Below, piece by piece: positions 1 through 6,589 of a stretch of DNA of 26,282 nucleotides (its first letter is position 1; each line of letters begins with the position of its first letter). The stretch spans positions 1-26,282 of the forward strand of contig JAPUJA010000272.1 in NCBI GenBank assembly GCA_027296525.1. The letters run 5' to 3'. This DNA comes from Pseudomonadota bacterium. GTDB lineage: Bacteria; Pseudomonadota; Alphaproteobacteria; UBA828; JAPUJA01. The position numbers and the translations under genes were made by a program. The notes under the pieces are model-generated. The model was not told the DNA's origin, did no database searches, and saw only the letters and a list, made by a program, of their open reading frames with translations.

Positions 1-81
1 GTCGAGCCCGAAGACCGCCAGCGCGGCAAGAAGACGGGGTCCCGCCTCTCGGTGGTGACGGGCGGGAAAAGCGACCGGTAG
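1..81 (+). CDS. C-terminal end of an unidentified protein (5' partial)
   Basis: Reading frame 1 is open from the first base to a TAG at 79-81 and encodes 26 residues, basic and polar, ending in KSDR. Nearly every third codon position is G or C, as in the neighbouring genes, which suggests it is translated. The fragment is too short for me to name the protein. The next gene starts 50 bases downstream on the same strand. It could be a chance open frame at the window edge. Confidence 0.45.
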   Translation, partial: VEPEDRQRGKKTGSRLSVVTGGKSDR

Positions 82-131
82 CGAGAACCGGGCCGGGCCG
101 CGTGGGGCTCGAGCAAGCGGGGGAGAGCGCG

Positions 132-1532
132 ATGACGGACGACGTTGCCCGGCAAACGGCGATTGAACTCCTCGGGCACTACCGGCGCAAATCGCTATCG
201 CCCGTCGACGCCGCAAAGGCCGTCATCGATCGCATCCGCACGAAGGACGGCGCGCTGAACGCGTTCTGTCTGGTCGACGAAGAGGCGGCGCTCGCGGCCG
301 CTCGGCAGTCCGAGGCGCGTTGGGCCGAAGGAGAACCCCGAGGACGGCTGGACGGCGTGCCCGTCTTGATAAAGGACCTCGTTCTCACCAAGGGCTGGCC
401 GACACGACGCGGCTCGAAGACGGTCGATCCGGACCAGCCCTGGGACACCGATGCGCCAAGCGTTGCCCGGCTGCGCGAACAGGGCGCGGTGCTGATCGGC
501 AAGACCACGACGCCCGAGTTCGGCTGGAAGGGCGTGACCGACAGCCCGCTCACCGGCGTCAGCCGAAATCCCTGGGACACCGCGCTCACCCCTGGCGGCA
601 GCAGCGGTGGAAGCGCGGCCGCGGTGATCGCCGGCATGGCCCCCTTGAGCATCGGAACCGACGGCGGCGGGTCGATCCGCATCCCCGCCGCGTTCTGCGG
701 CGCCGTCGGCATGAAGGCGAGTTTCGGTCGGGTGCCCGCCTATCCGCCGAGCCCGTTCGGCACACTCGCCCATGTCGGTCCGATCGCGCGCACGGTGCCC
801 GATGCCGCCCTCATGTTGAGCGTGATCGCCGGGTCCGACGCCCGCGATTGGCACGCGCTGCCCAGTGACGGCCGGGATTACGGTGACGGGCTGAACGATG
901 GCGTGAAGGGTCTGCGCGTCGCCTTCAGCAAGGACCTGGGATATGCCAAGGTCGAGGGCGAGGTGGCCGGTGCCGTTTCACGGGCCGCGCACGCCTTCGA
1001 GGACTTGGGCGCGATTGTCGAGGAGGTCCACCCGGGATTTGAAAACCCTCACGATAGCTTCCTTGTCCCCTGGTTTGTCGGGGCCGCGCGCGCGATCGGC
1101 GCATTGACGCCGGCTCAACGCAGGCTCGTCGATCCCGGGCTTCTCGAGATCGCGGAGAAGGGCGCAGGCTACAGCCTGGACGACTATCTGGATGCCGGGC
1201 ACTACCGCACGGCGATCGGCACCAAGATGCGGCTCTTCCACGAGCGTTACGATCTGCTTCTCACGCCGACCATGCCGCTCGTCGCCTTCGCCGCGGGGCA
1301 GAACTTCCCCACGATCGGTGACAATCAACGCTGGCTCGACTGGAGCCCGTTTACCTATCCCTTCAATTTCACGGGCCAGCCCGCGATCTCCGTGCCATGC
1401 GGCTTCACCGATTCCGGGCTGCCTGTGGGCCTGCAGATCATCGCGACGAATTACGCCGACGCCCTCGTCCTGCGCGCCGCCCAGGCCTATCAAGGCGGCC
1501 ACCCCGAAACCGTTCGGCAACCTGCAATTTGA
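132..1532 (+). CDS. Amidase (amidase-signature family hydrolase)
   Basis: This 466-residue protein belongs to the amidase signature family, which cleaves C-N bonds in carboxylic amides with a Ser-cisSer-Lys triad. The triad is visible: Lys81 in VLIKD, the cis-Ser at about Ser157 in GGSSGGS, and the nucleophile Ser181 in GTDGGGSIR. The spacing matches GatA and fatty-acid amide hydrolase. Length is normal for the family. I chose ATG 132 because GGGGAG lies about 7 bases upstream; an in-frame GTG at 102 would add ten unconserved residues. No gatB or gatC lies beside it, so I do not call it GatA: it is more likely a catabolic amidase of unknown substrate. There is no signal peptide, so a cytoplasmic location is likely. 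The stop codon lies inside the first copy of a 21-bp tandem repeat. Confidence 0.93.
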   Translation: MTDDVARQTAIELLGHYRRKSLSPVDAAKAVIDRIRTKDGALNAFCLVDEEAALAAARQSEARWAEGEPRGRLDGVPVLIKDLVLTKGWPTRRGSKTVDPDQPWDTDAPSVARLREQGAVLIGKTTTPEFGWKGVTDSPLTGVSRNPWDTALTPGGSSGGSAAAVIAGMAPLSIGTDGGGSIRIPAAFCGAVGMKASFGRVPAYPPSPFGTLAHVGPIARTVPDAALMLSVIAGSDARDWHALPSDGRDYGDGLNDGVKGLRVAFSKDLGYAKVEGEVAGAVSRAAHAFEDLGAIVEEVHPGFENPHDSFLVPWFVGAARAIGALTPAQRRLVDPGLLEIAEKGAGYSLDDYLDAGHYRTAIGTKMRLFHERYDLLLTPTMPLVAFAAGQNFPTIGDNQRWLDWSPFTYPFNFTGQPAISVPCGFTDSGLPVGLQIIATNYADALVLRAAQAYQGGHPETVRQPAI

Positions 1533-1583
1533 AATCGAAGGCCTGCAATTTGAAATCGAAGGCCTGCAATTTGAAATCGAAGG
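1521..1583 (+). repeat. Tandem direct repeat, three exact 21-bp units
   Basis: Three identical 21-bp units occupy 1521-1541, 1542-1562 and 1563-1583; each begins CCTGCAATTT and ends CGAAGG. The first unit contains the amidase stop TGA (1530-1532), and the array ends one base before the ATG of the next gene. Because the unit is a multiple of three, reading frames are unchanged by copy number: the TGA recurs in the amidase frame, and the frame of the downstream gene reads a repeated heptad LQFEIEG. The perfect identity implies recent expansion or continuing exchange. Confidence 0.97.
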
Positions 1584-1584
1584 A

Positions 1585-1824
1585 ATGACTCGTCTGCGTA
1601 TCGGCGAAGAGGTCACTTTGGCCGAACTTCCGTCCTGGGTCGAGGATCTGCCGGCCGAGTCGCGAGCCGTTTTCCAGTTTTGTCTGGGCCGGACGTATCC
1701 CGTGAGCGGCATAACCGACGACGGACTCGTGATTCTCGACGTCAGCGCCGACGTCGATAGGCGTTTCGGCGGATACGCCAACGACCTTCGCGTCGAGCCG
1801 GTCTATCTGCGACGGGAGCCCTGA
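1585..1824 (+). CDS. Short conserved-looking hypothetical protein (79 aa)
   Basis: I do not recognise a named family. The 79-residue product is acidic and probably soluble, with no signal peptide or membrane segment; it contains a central VFQFCLGRTYPV segment and ends RVEPVYLRREP. Codon use is coding-like. The ATG at 1585 directly abuts the GAAGG of the last 21-bp repeat, which leaves too little room for a normal Shine-Dalgarno spacing. Translation may therefore depend on re-initiation after the amidase stop, 52 bases upstream. The frame is open upstream through the repeats, so an earlier start cannot be excluded, but no ATG or GTG lies nearby in frame. Confidence 0.65.
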   Translation: MTRLRIGEEVTLAELPSWVEDLPAESRAVFQFCLGRTYPVSGITDDGLVILDVSADVDRRFGGYANDLRVEPVYLRREP

Positions 1825-1826
1825 AA

Positions 1827-1846
1827 CCAGGCCTTCGCCAGCCTGG
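1827..1846 (+). terminator. Weak stem-loop after the 79-aa gene
   Basis: CCAGGC (1827-1832) and GCCTGG (1841-1846) can pair around an 8-base loop three bases after the stop codon. There is no following T-run, so it is a weak terminator candidate. Confidence 0.2.
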
Positions 1847-1866
1847 CCGCCGCACTTTAGACTTCA

Positions 1867-1881
1867 TTAACCATTTTTTCA
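1867..1881 (+). promoter_or_regulatory. Possible CtrA-type binding site
   Basis: TTAA (1867-1870), seven bases, then TTCA (1878-1881) matches the alphaproteobacterial CtrA consensus TTAA-N7-TTAA at seven of eight positions. It lies in the AT-rich part of the gap ahead of a cell-wall gene, about 300 bases from the start codon. Such short motifs also occur by chance. Confidence 0.25.
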
Positions 1882-2182
1882 GCTATTCCCTCTAACAGAC
1901 TAGATAGGCTAAGTTTTCGCCAATCGTTCCGCCCGAAACCCGGCTCCGGGAAGGGCGCGTCGAGTCGGTGGATACGCGCCTGGACGACGCCTCGGGAGAT
2001 GCCGGTCCGGTTTGGCGCAAGAACGCTGCGGCGTCCGCTCGGTCGAGCGAGATCCGTGACGGGGGCCGGACAAATCTTGAGGCGATGGATGGACAAAGCT
2101 CTGGCGCGACGGTAGTTATCTGATCGGGGCGCATGAGAGGGTGTGGAAGCGCCGCTTCGAAAGGGTGGGGAAACATACACAA

Positions 2183-3370
2183 ATGCTCCTGAATTTTTTT
2201 AAACGGGTTCCGCGAACACTGGTGATTGCGGGCGTTGCGCTCGCTTTCTCGATGACGTTCGTCCATGGGGCGGCGGCGAAATACGCATCGATCGTGATCG
2301 AAGAGAGCACCGGCGAGGTCTTGTATTCGCGTAACGCGGATACCAAGAATTATCCGGCCTCACTCACGAAGTTGATGACTCTCTATCTGCTCTTCGAAAC
2401 CCTCGATGCCCACATCCTCTACTTCGATGATGTCTTGACGGCCTCGACGCGCGCGGCCGGACAGCCGCCATCGAAGCTGGGCCTTCGCAAGGGCAACAAG
2501 ATTTCCGTGCACGACGCGATACTCGCGCTCGTGGTCAAATCGGCCAACGATGTCGCCACCGTCGTCGCCGAGGAGCTCGGTGGAACGGAAGTCGAGTTTG
2601 CGAAGATGATGACCGCGAAGGCCCGGTCTCTCGGCATGTCGAACACGACGTTTCGGAACGCCTCGGGCCTTCCGAACAAGCGCCAATTGAGCAGCGCGCG
2701 CGACATAGCGACGCTCGCCTTTGCGATGCGGCGGGACTTTCCGCATTACTATCATTATTTTTCGATGCCTGAGTTCGACTTCGGCACGAAGAAGATTCGG
2801 ACTCACAATCGCATGTTGGCCAACTACCCGGGTACGGATGGCCTGAAGACCGGGTATACCCATGCGTCGGGGTTCAACATCGTTATTTCCGTCGAGCGTA
2901 ATGGCGATCGCTTGATCGGCGTGGTCTTTGGCGGCAACACGGCGGCCTCGCGGGACCGCCACATGGAGAAGCTGCTCGATCAGTCCTTCGCCGTCCTCGA
3001 CGAACGGCGCGAGGAGCAAGCGCGTGTCAGGGAGGCGATCATCGAGAGCGCACCGCCGCTCAGGCTTGTGGGCGAGACCTCCCGTTTCGATGGATCGTGG
3101 GGGATTCAGATCGGCGCCTACCAGTCGATCGACGCGGCGACCCGCGCGCTTCAGTTCGCGAACCATAAGATTCCCGATCTGCTCGCTCCGGCCGGTCCGG
3201 CTCTCGTTCCGATCGAGCATAACGGGCACACGCTCTACCGTGCCCGTTACCTTGGCCTCGACCCCGATCAGGCCAAAGGGGCCTGCCGGCATCTCGCGGG
3301 TTCCGCGATTCCCTGTTTCGTCGTGCGCCAGAGCGAAGAGGATAAGACGCTCGCGCTCACCTCCTCCTAG
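2183..3370 (+). CDS. D-alanyl-D-alanine carboxypeptidase with C-terminal SPOR domain
   Basis: A secreted low-molecular-weight penicillin-binding protein (peptidase S11 family) that trims the terminal D-Ala from peptidoglycan pentapeptides. Residues 1-32 form a signal peptide (basic start, hydrophobic core, cleavage near HGAAA). The three active-site motifs are present: Ser60-x-x-Lys63 (SLTK), Ser120-Ala-Asn122 and Lys222-Thr-Gly224. Residues about 305-382 form a SPOR domain, which binds denuded septal glycan and suggests a role at the division site; this fusion is common in Alphaproteobacteria. I chose ATG 2183 (395 aa) because it starts a good signal peptide and has a GGGGAAA stretch about 9 bases upstream; GTG 2141 would put 14 extra residues ahead of the signal peptide. 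The gene stands alone. Confidence 0.94.
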   Translation: MLLNFFKRVPRTLVIAGVALAFSMTFVHGAAAKYASIVIEESTGEVLYSRNADTKNYPASLTKLMTLYLLFETLDAHILYFDDVLTASTRAAGQPPSKLGLRKGNKISVHDAILALVVKSANDVATVVAEELGGTEVEFAKMMTAKARSLGMSNTTFRNASGLPNKRQLSSARDIATLAFAMRRDFPHYYHYFSMPEFDFGTKKIRTHNRMLANYPGTDGLKTGYTHASGFNIVISVERNGDRLIGVVFGGNTAASRDRHMEKLLDQSFAVLDERREEQARVREAIIESAPPLRLVGETSRFDGSWGIQIGAYQSIDAATRALQFANHKIPDLLAPAGPALVPIEHNGHTLYRARYLGLDPDQAKGACRHLAGSAIPCFVVRQSEEDKTLALTSS

Positions 3371-3627
3371 CCCCGGACGCCTGCCGCGTTGGCGCGTGCG
3401 TCGATTGCCGGCCCCCTCGAATTGGAAGAATAGGGGCAGCCTGGGGAAGAGGACGAGCGTTCCATCGGATAGCAGGCGTCACGCGGGGACAGGCGACGGC
3501 GAAGGCGGCGTCTTGACGGTCGCCAATTTGCCGCGATGGGGGGATAATCCCATCGTCGAGGCGCCCGAGAAGCGGTTGCCGGGAGGCGCCAAGACCGAGC
3601 CAGCAAGACGCGCCGACAACATCGCTA

Positions 3628-5751
3628 ATGACTGAGTTCTTTCAACCCGTTCTCGACACGATCGCCCAATATCCCGAGTGGGCCGGCCTGATCATCTTCC
3701 TCATGGCCGCGATCGAAACCATCGTCGGGATCGGCTATCTCATCCCCGGCACCTGGCTCATGCTGAGCTTTGGTCTTCTGGTCGGTACGGGCGGAATTCG
3801 TTTCGACATCGCCGTGATCGCGCTCGCCTCAGGCGGCATCGTCGGCGATGCCGCCGGCTACTGGATCGGCAAGCATTACGGCCGCCGGCTGTTCGGGACC
3901 CGCTTTTTCCGGAAGCATCAGGCCCTCGTCACCAGGTCGGAAAGATTCTTCGCCCGGCATGGCGGCAAGGCCGTGTTCCTCGCGCGCATGCTCGGGCCGG
4001 TGCGACCCCTCGTGCCGTTCTTCGCTGGGATGGCGCGGATGAACATCGTGAAGTTCACGATTTGCAACATTACTTCCGCGATCGTCGCCGCTGTCGCTCA
4101 CCTTGTGCCCGGCATGGCCGTGGGTCTCGGCTTGCAGTTCACCGGGGCAATGACGTGGCGGCTCGTCGTGCTGATCGTCCTCGTTACCTTGCTCGCCTGG
4201 CTCTTCTACGAAGTCGCGCGTCGGGGCATGCGGTTCGCCAATACGACCGGGCCGCGCCTTGCCGAACGTCTGACCGCATGGGGGCACGCGCCTGAACGCC
4301 GCGCGAGCGGCCTCGGGTCCTTTGCCGCAGCCGCGATCCTTCCCTTCGTCGATCCACGCCACCGCGCCGCCGTCGCGATGGCCTTTCTCGGCATCGTGGC
4401 GCTCTCCTGCTTCATCGGCGTGACGCTTCTGCTCCGCGAGGTCATCGACGGCAATCCCATCAATCACGCCAACCGCGCCGTACTCGAATTCCTGAACGGC
4501 TTGCACACCCCGTGGGCCGATCGGGTGATGAGCATTTTCCTCGGGCTGGGAAGCGCCTCGGTGCTCGTGCCGCTCGTCGCCGCCGTTCTGGTCATCCTCG
4601 CGGCGCGCCGGGATTGGATGATCGGAGGTTACTGGACGCTCACCGCCCTGTTCGCCTACGCGACCGCCACCGTGCTCGAGATGGTGGTTCCGGCGGGGGC
4701 ATCCGGTGCGGCCGGATATGATGCCTTCCCGAGCAGCCATGCGGCCATCTGGGTGGTCTTGTTGGGCTATCTCGCGATTCTCTGTCTGCCCGTCGTGAGG
4801 GGCCGCCGCTGGCAGCTCACGATTCTTTTCGCGGCGTCGGCGCTCGTGGCCGTGATCAGTTTTTCGCAACTCTATTTCGGTGTCCTGGTGATCTCGAGCC
4901 TTGCCGGGGGTCTCTTGCTGGGTCTCGGTTGGCTCGCCGTTCTGACGGTCGTCACCCGGCGCCGGATACCCACTCCTCTTCCGCCCTGGGGGCGTACCCT
5001 GGGCCTGACCTCCTTCGCCGTGCTGATCGTGGCCGGCAGCCTGAGCTTTGCCACGAACGGAGACGAGCCACTGATCAGCCGGGCGCGCTCCGAGACGCAC
5101 CAATTGGTCACGCTCGACGCCTGGCAACGCCATGCCTGGCGCGAGCTTCCCGCCTACCGGAGCGATTTCGTCGGCGCACTCGAGGAGCCCCTCAACGTCC
5201 AGCTCTCAGGCGATCCGGCGTTTTTCCGCGCCGCGATGGCGATGGCCGGATGGCGCGACGCGCCGGTCTGGGACACCATCCAGACCGTGATCTTTCTGAC
5301 CGGCGCGGGCGGGGACGGCCCCGACGGAGGTCCGGTTCTTCCCCGATTTTGGGACGGCCAGCGCGAAACCTTGGTGCTCGTCAAGCCCGATGCGCGGGGG
5401 CGGCTCGTCCTGCGCCTGTGGGACAATGGACAGCGGATGGTCCCGAGCGGCGAATTCCTTCTGATCGGGACGGTCGAGCGCGAGCTGGAGCGCCGTCCGT
5501 TGGTTTTCGGCACGATTCGCCTGCCGCCGCGCGCCGGTTCCTTCTCGGAAGCCGCACGTCTTCTCGCCGTCGATGCAGGCGACGCCGAGCTTCTCAAGCG
5601 GGTGGAGACGGAGCTTCCCGATGGCGCGAAAGCCGGTCTCGCATCCTGGGACGGAACGACCGCCATCATCCGCTTGGAACCCGGCTGGAAAGAAATTCGC
5701 GCGCCCGAGCCGTTCCATTTACGCTGGACGGCATTTGCGCCCCATGGCTAA
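3628..5751 (+). CDS. DedA / PAP2-like / LssY C-terminal membrane protein
   Basis: A 707-residue inner-membrane protein with three parts. Residues 1-200 form a DedA (VTT) domain, with Glu in IETIVGIGYLIPGT and the RMLGPVRPLVPFFAGMARM signature; DedA proteins are linked to lipid-carrier transport. Residues about 240-440 are a multi-helix PAP2-type phosphatase fold. Residues about 490-690 match the soluble LssY C-terminal domain. The combination is a known architecture. The oddity is the PAP2 part: PSSH (368-371) keeps its His, but the Lys and Arg-Pro of motif 1 are Glu351, Ala358 and Ser359, and the Arg, His and Asp of motif 3 are Gln414, Leu420 and Ser424. This domain is therefore probably not a phosphatase. 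The gene lies 257 bp after the carboxypeptidase and 46 bp before the DUF502 gene, so an operon with the latter is possible. Confidence 0.9.
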   Translation: MTEFFQPVLDTIAQYPEWAGLIIFLMAAIETIVGIGYLIPGTWLMLSFGLLVGTGGIRFDIAVIALASGGIVGDAAGYWIGKHYGRRLFGTRFFRKHQALVTRSERFFARHGGKAVFLARMLGPVRPLVPFFAGMARMNIVKFTICNITSAIVAAVAHLVPGMAVGLGLQFTGAMTWRLVVLIVLVTLLAWLFYEVARRGMRFANTTGPRLAERLTAWGHAPERRASGLGSFAAAAILPFVDPRHRAAVAMAFLGIVALSCFIGVTLLLREVIDGNPINHANRAVLEFLNGLHTPWADRVMSIFLGLGSASVLVPLVAAVLVILAARRDWMIGGYWTLTALFAYATATVLEMVVPAGASGAAGYDAFPSSHAAIWVVLLGYLAILCLPVVRGRRWQLTILFAASALVAVISFSQLYFGVLVISSLAGGLLLGLGWLAVLTVVTRRRIPTPLPPWGRTLGLTSFAVLIVAGSLSFATNGDEPLISRARSETHQLVTLDAWQRHAWRELPAYRSDFVGALEEPLNVQLSGDPAFFRAAMAMAGWRDAPVWDTIQTVIFLTGAGGDGPDGGPVLPRFWDGQRETLVLVKPDARGRLVLRLWDNGQRMVPSGEFLLIGTVERELERRPLVFGTIRLPPRAGSFSEAARLLAVDAGDAELLKRVETELPDGAKAGLASWDGTTAIIRLEPGWKEIRAPEPFHLRWTAFAPHG

Positions 5752-5797
5752 ATGAATCCCCACTTTTCAGGGCGCACGCGTTGCTTCAACGGAAGCG

Positions 5798-6589
5798 ATG
5801 TCCGATAAATCAGACCCACCGAGCGATAAGAAGCCCGAAGGTCAGTGGCCGCGCGGGCCACTGATTCAACCGGCCAAGAAAACCCTGTTGCGGCGGCTGC
5901 GCAACTATCTGGTGACGGGGATCATCGTCACCGCGCCCATCGGCATCACTCTCTGGCTAATCTGGGCCTTCGTCAGCTTCGTCGACCAAAAGATCCTGCC
6001 GCTTCTTCCCGAGAAGTACCGTCCCGAAGAGATTCTGCAGTTCAGCGTCCCGGGCATCGGGGTCCTGATCGTTCTGGTCTTCTTGATCCTCGCCGGGATG
6101 TTCACGAGTGGCTTCGTGGGGCGCTTCTACCTGCGCATCGGCGAGCGGCTGCTCGATCGCATGCCGGTCGTGCGCCACGTCTATGGCGCCCTCAAACAGG
6201 TCTTCGAAGCCGTGCTTTCCCAGAAGGAGCGCGCCTTTCGGGAGGTCGTGCTGGTGGAATACCCGCGCCGCGGCATTTGGGTGCTGGGCTTCGTGACGAG
6301 CACGAGCAAAGGCGAGATTCAGAACCGGTTCGACGAAACTGTCGCCAATGTCTTCGTTCCCACGACCCCCAACCCGACCTCGGGCTTTCTGCTCTTCGTG
6401 CCACGCGGCGATCTGATCCATCTGGATCTGACGATCGAGGAGGGGGCCAAGCTCGTCATCTCCGGCGGCATCGTCACGCCGCCGGATCGGCGCTCGAGCG
6501 AGCGCCAGACGGCTGAGAGCGTGACGGCCTATGGCGGCGACCCGGCGGGCCGGAGCGAGGAAGAGGAGCCGAAGCTTCCCGCCGGCTAG
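5798..6589 (+). CDS. DUF502 family membrane protein
   Basis: A 263-residue protein of the DUF502 family, widespread in bacteria and of unknown biochemical role. A polar N-terminus (1-30) leads to two membrane helices at about 37-59 and 87-108, followed by a soluble domain with the family pattern: RMPVVRHVYGALKQV, a conserved VEYPRRGIWVLGFVT strand and VFVPTTPNPTSGFLLFVP. The ATG at 5798 has a GGAAG element just upstream. The C-terminal 35 residues are charged and look disordered. Its TAG stop overlaps the recG stop on the other strand within one CTAG. The preceding DedA-type gene is 46 bp away, consistent with co-transcription of two envelope genes. Confidence 0.92.
   Translation: MSDKSDPPSDKKPEGQWPRGPLIQPAKKTLLRRLRNYLVTGIIVTAPIGITLWLIWAFVSFVDQKILPLLPEKYRPEEILQFSVPGIGVLIVLVFLILAGMFTSGFVGRFYLRIGERLLDRMPVVRHVYGALKQVFEAVLSQKERAFREVVLVEYPRRGIWVLGFVTSTSKGEIQNRFDETVANVFVPTTPNPTSGFLLFVPRGDLIHLDLTIEEGAKLVISGGIVTPPDRRSSERQTAESVTAYGGDPAGRSEEEEPKLPAG

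Larger units (their letters stand above)
1825..2182. other. 358-bp intergenic region upstream of the D,D-carboxypeptidase gene
   Basis: The gap between the 79-aa gene and the carboxypeptidase holds no convincing gene; the open frames crossing it give low-complexity arginine- and serine-rich products. Bases 1857-1920 are AT-richer than the surroundings and probably contain the promoter. I could not place -35 and -10 boxes with confidence. One CtrA-like motif is listed separately. Confidence 0.6.

Noticed and set aside
132..1532. GatA subunit of the Asp/Glu-tRNA amidotransferase
   Set aside because: The catalytic motifs are shared by all amidase-signature enzymes, and no gatB or gatC lies beside it; the sequence away from the triad does not clearly match GatA.
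2928..3635. Long open frame running through the carboxypeptidase gene and the 3371-3627 gap into the DedA-type gene
   Set aside because: Its first two thirds are an arginine/serine-rich shadow of the carboxypeptidase. The last 40 codons (about 3511-3635) have fairly coding-like third positions and stop just inside the next gene, but there is no ATG or GTG start with a ribosome binding site and no recognisable family. I see no supported gene in this 257-bp gap.
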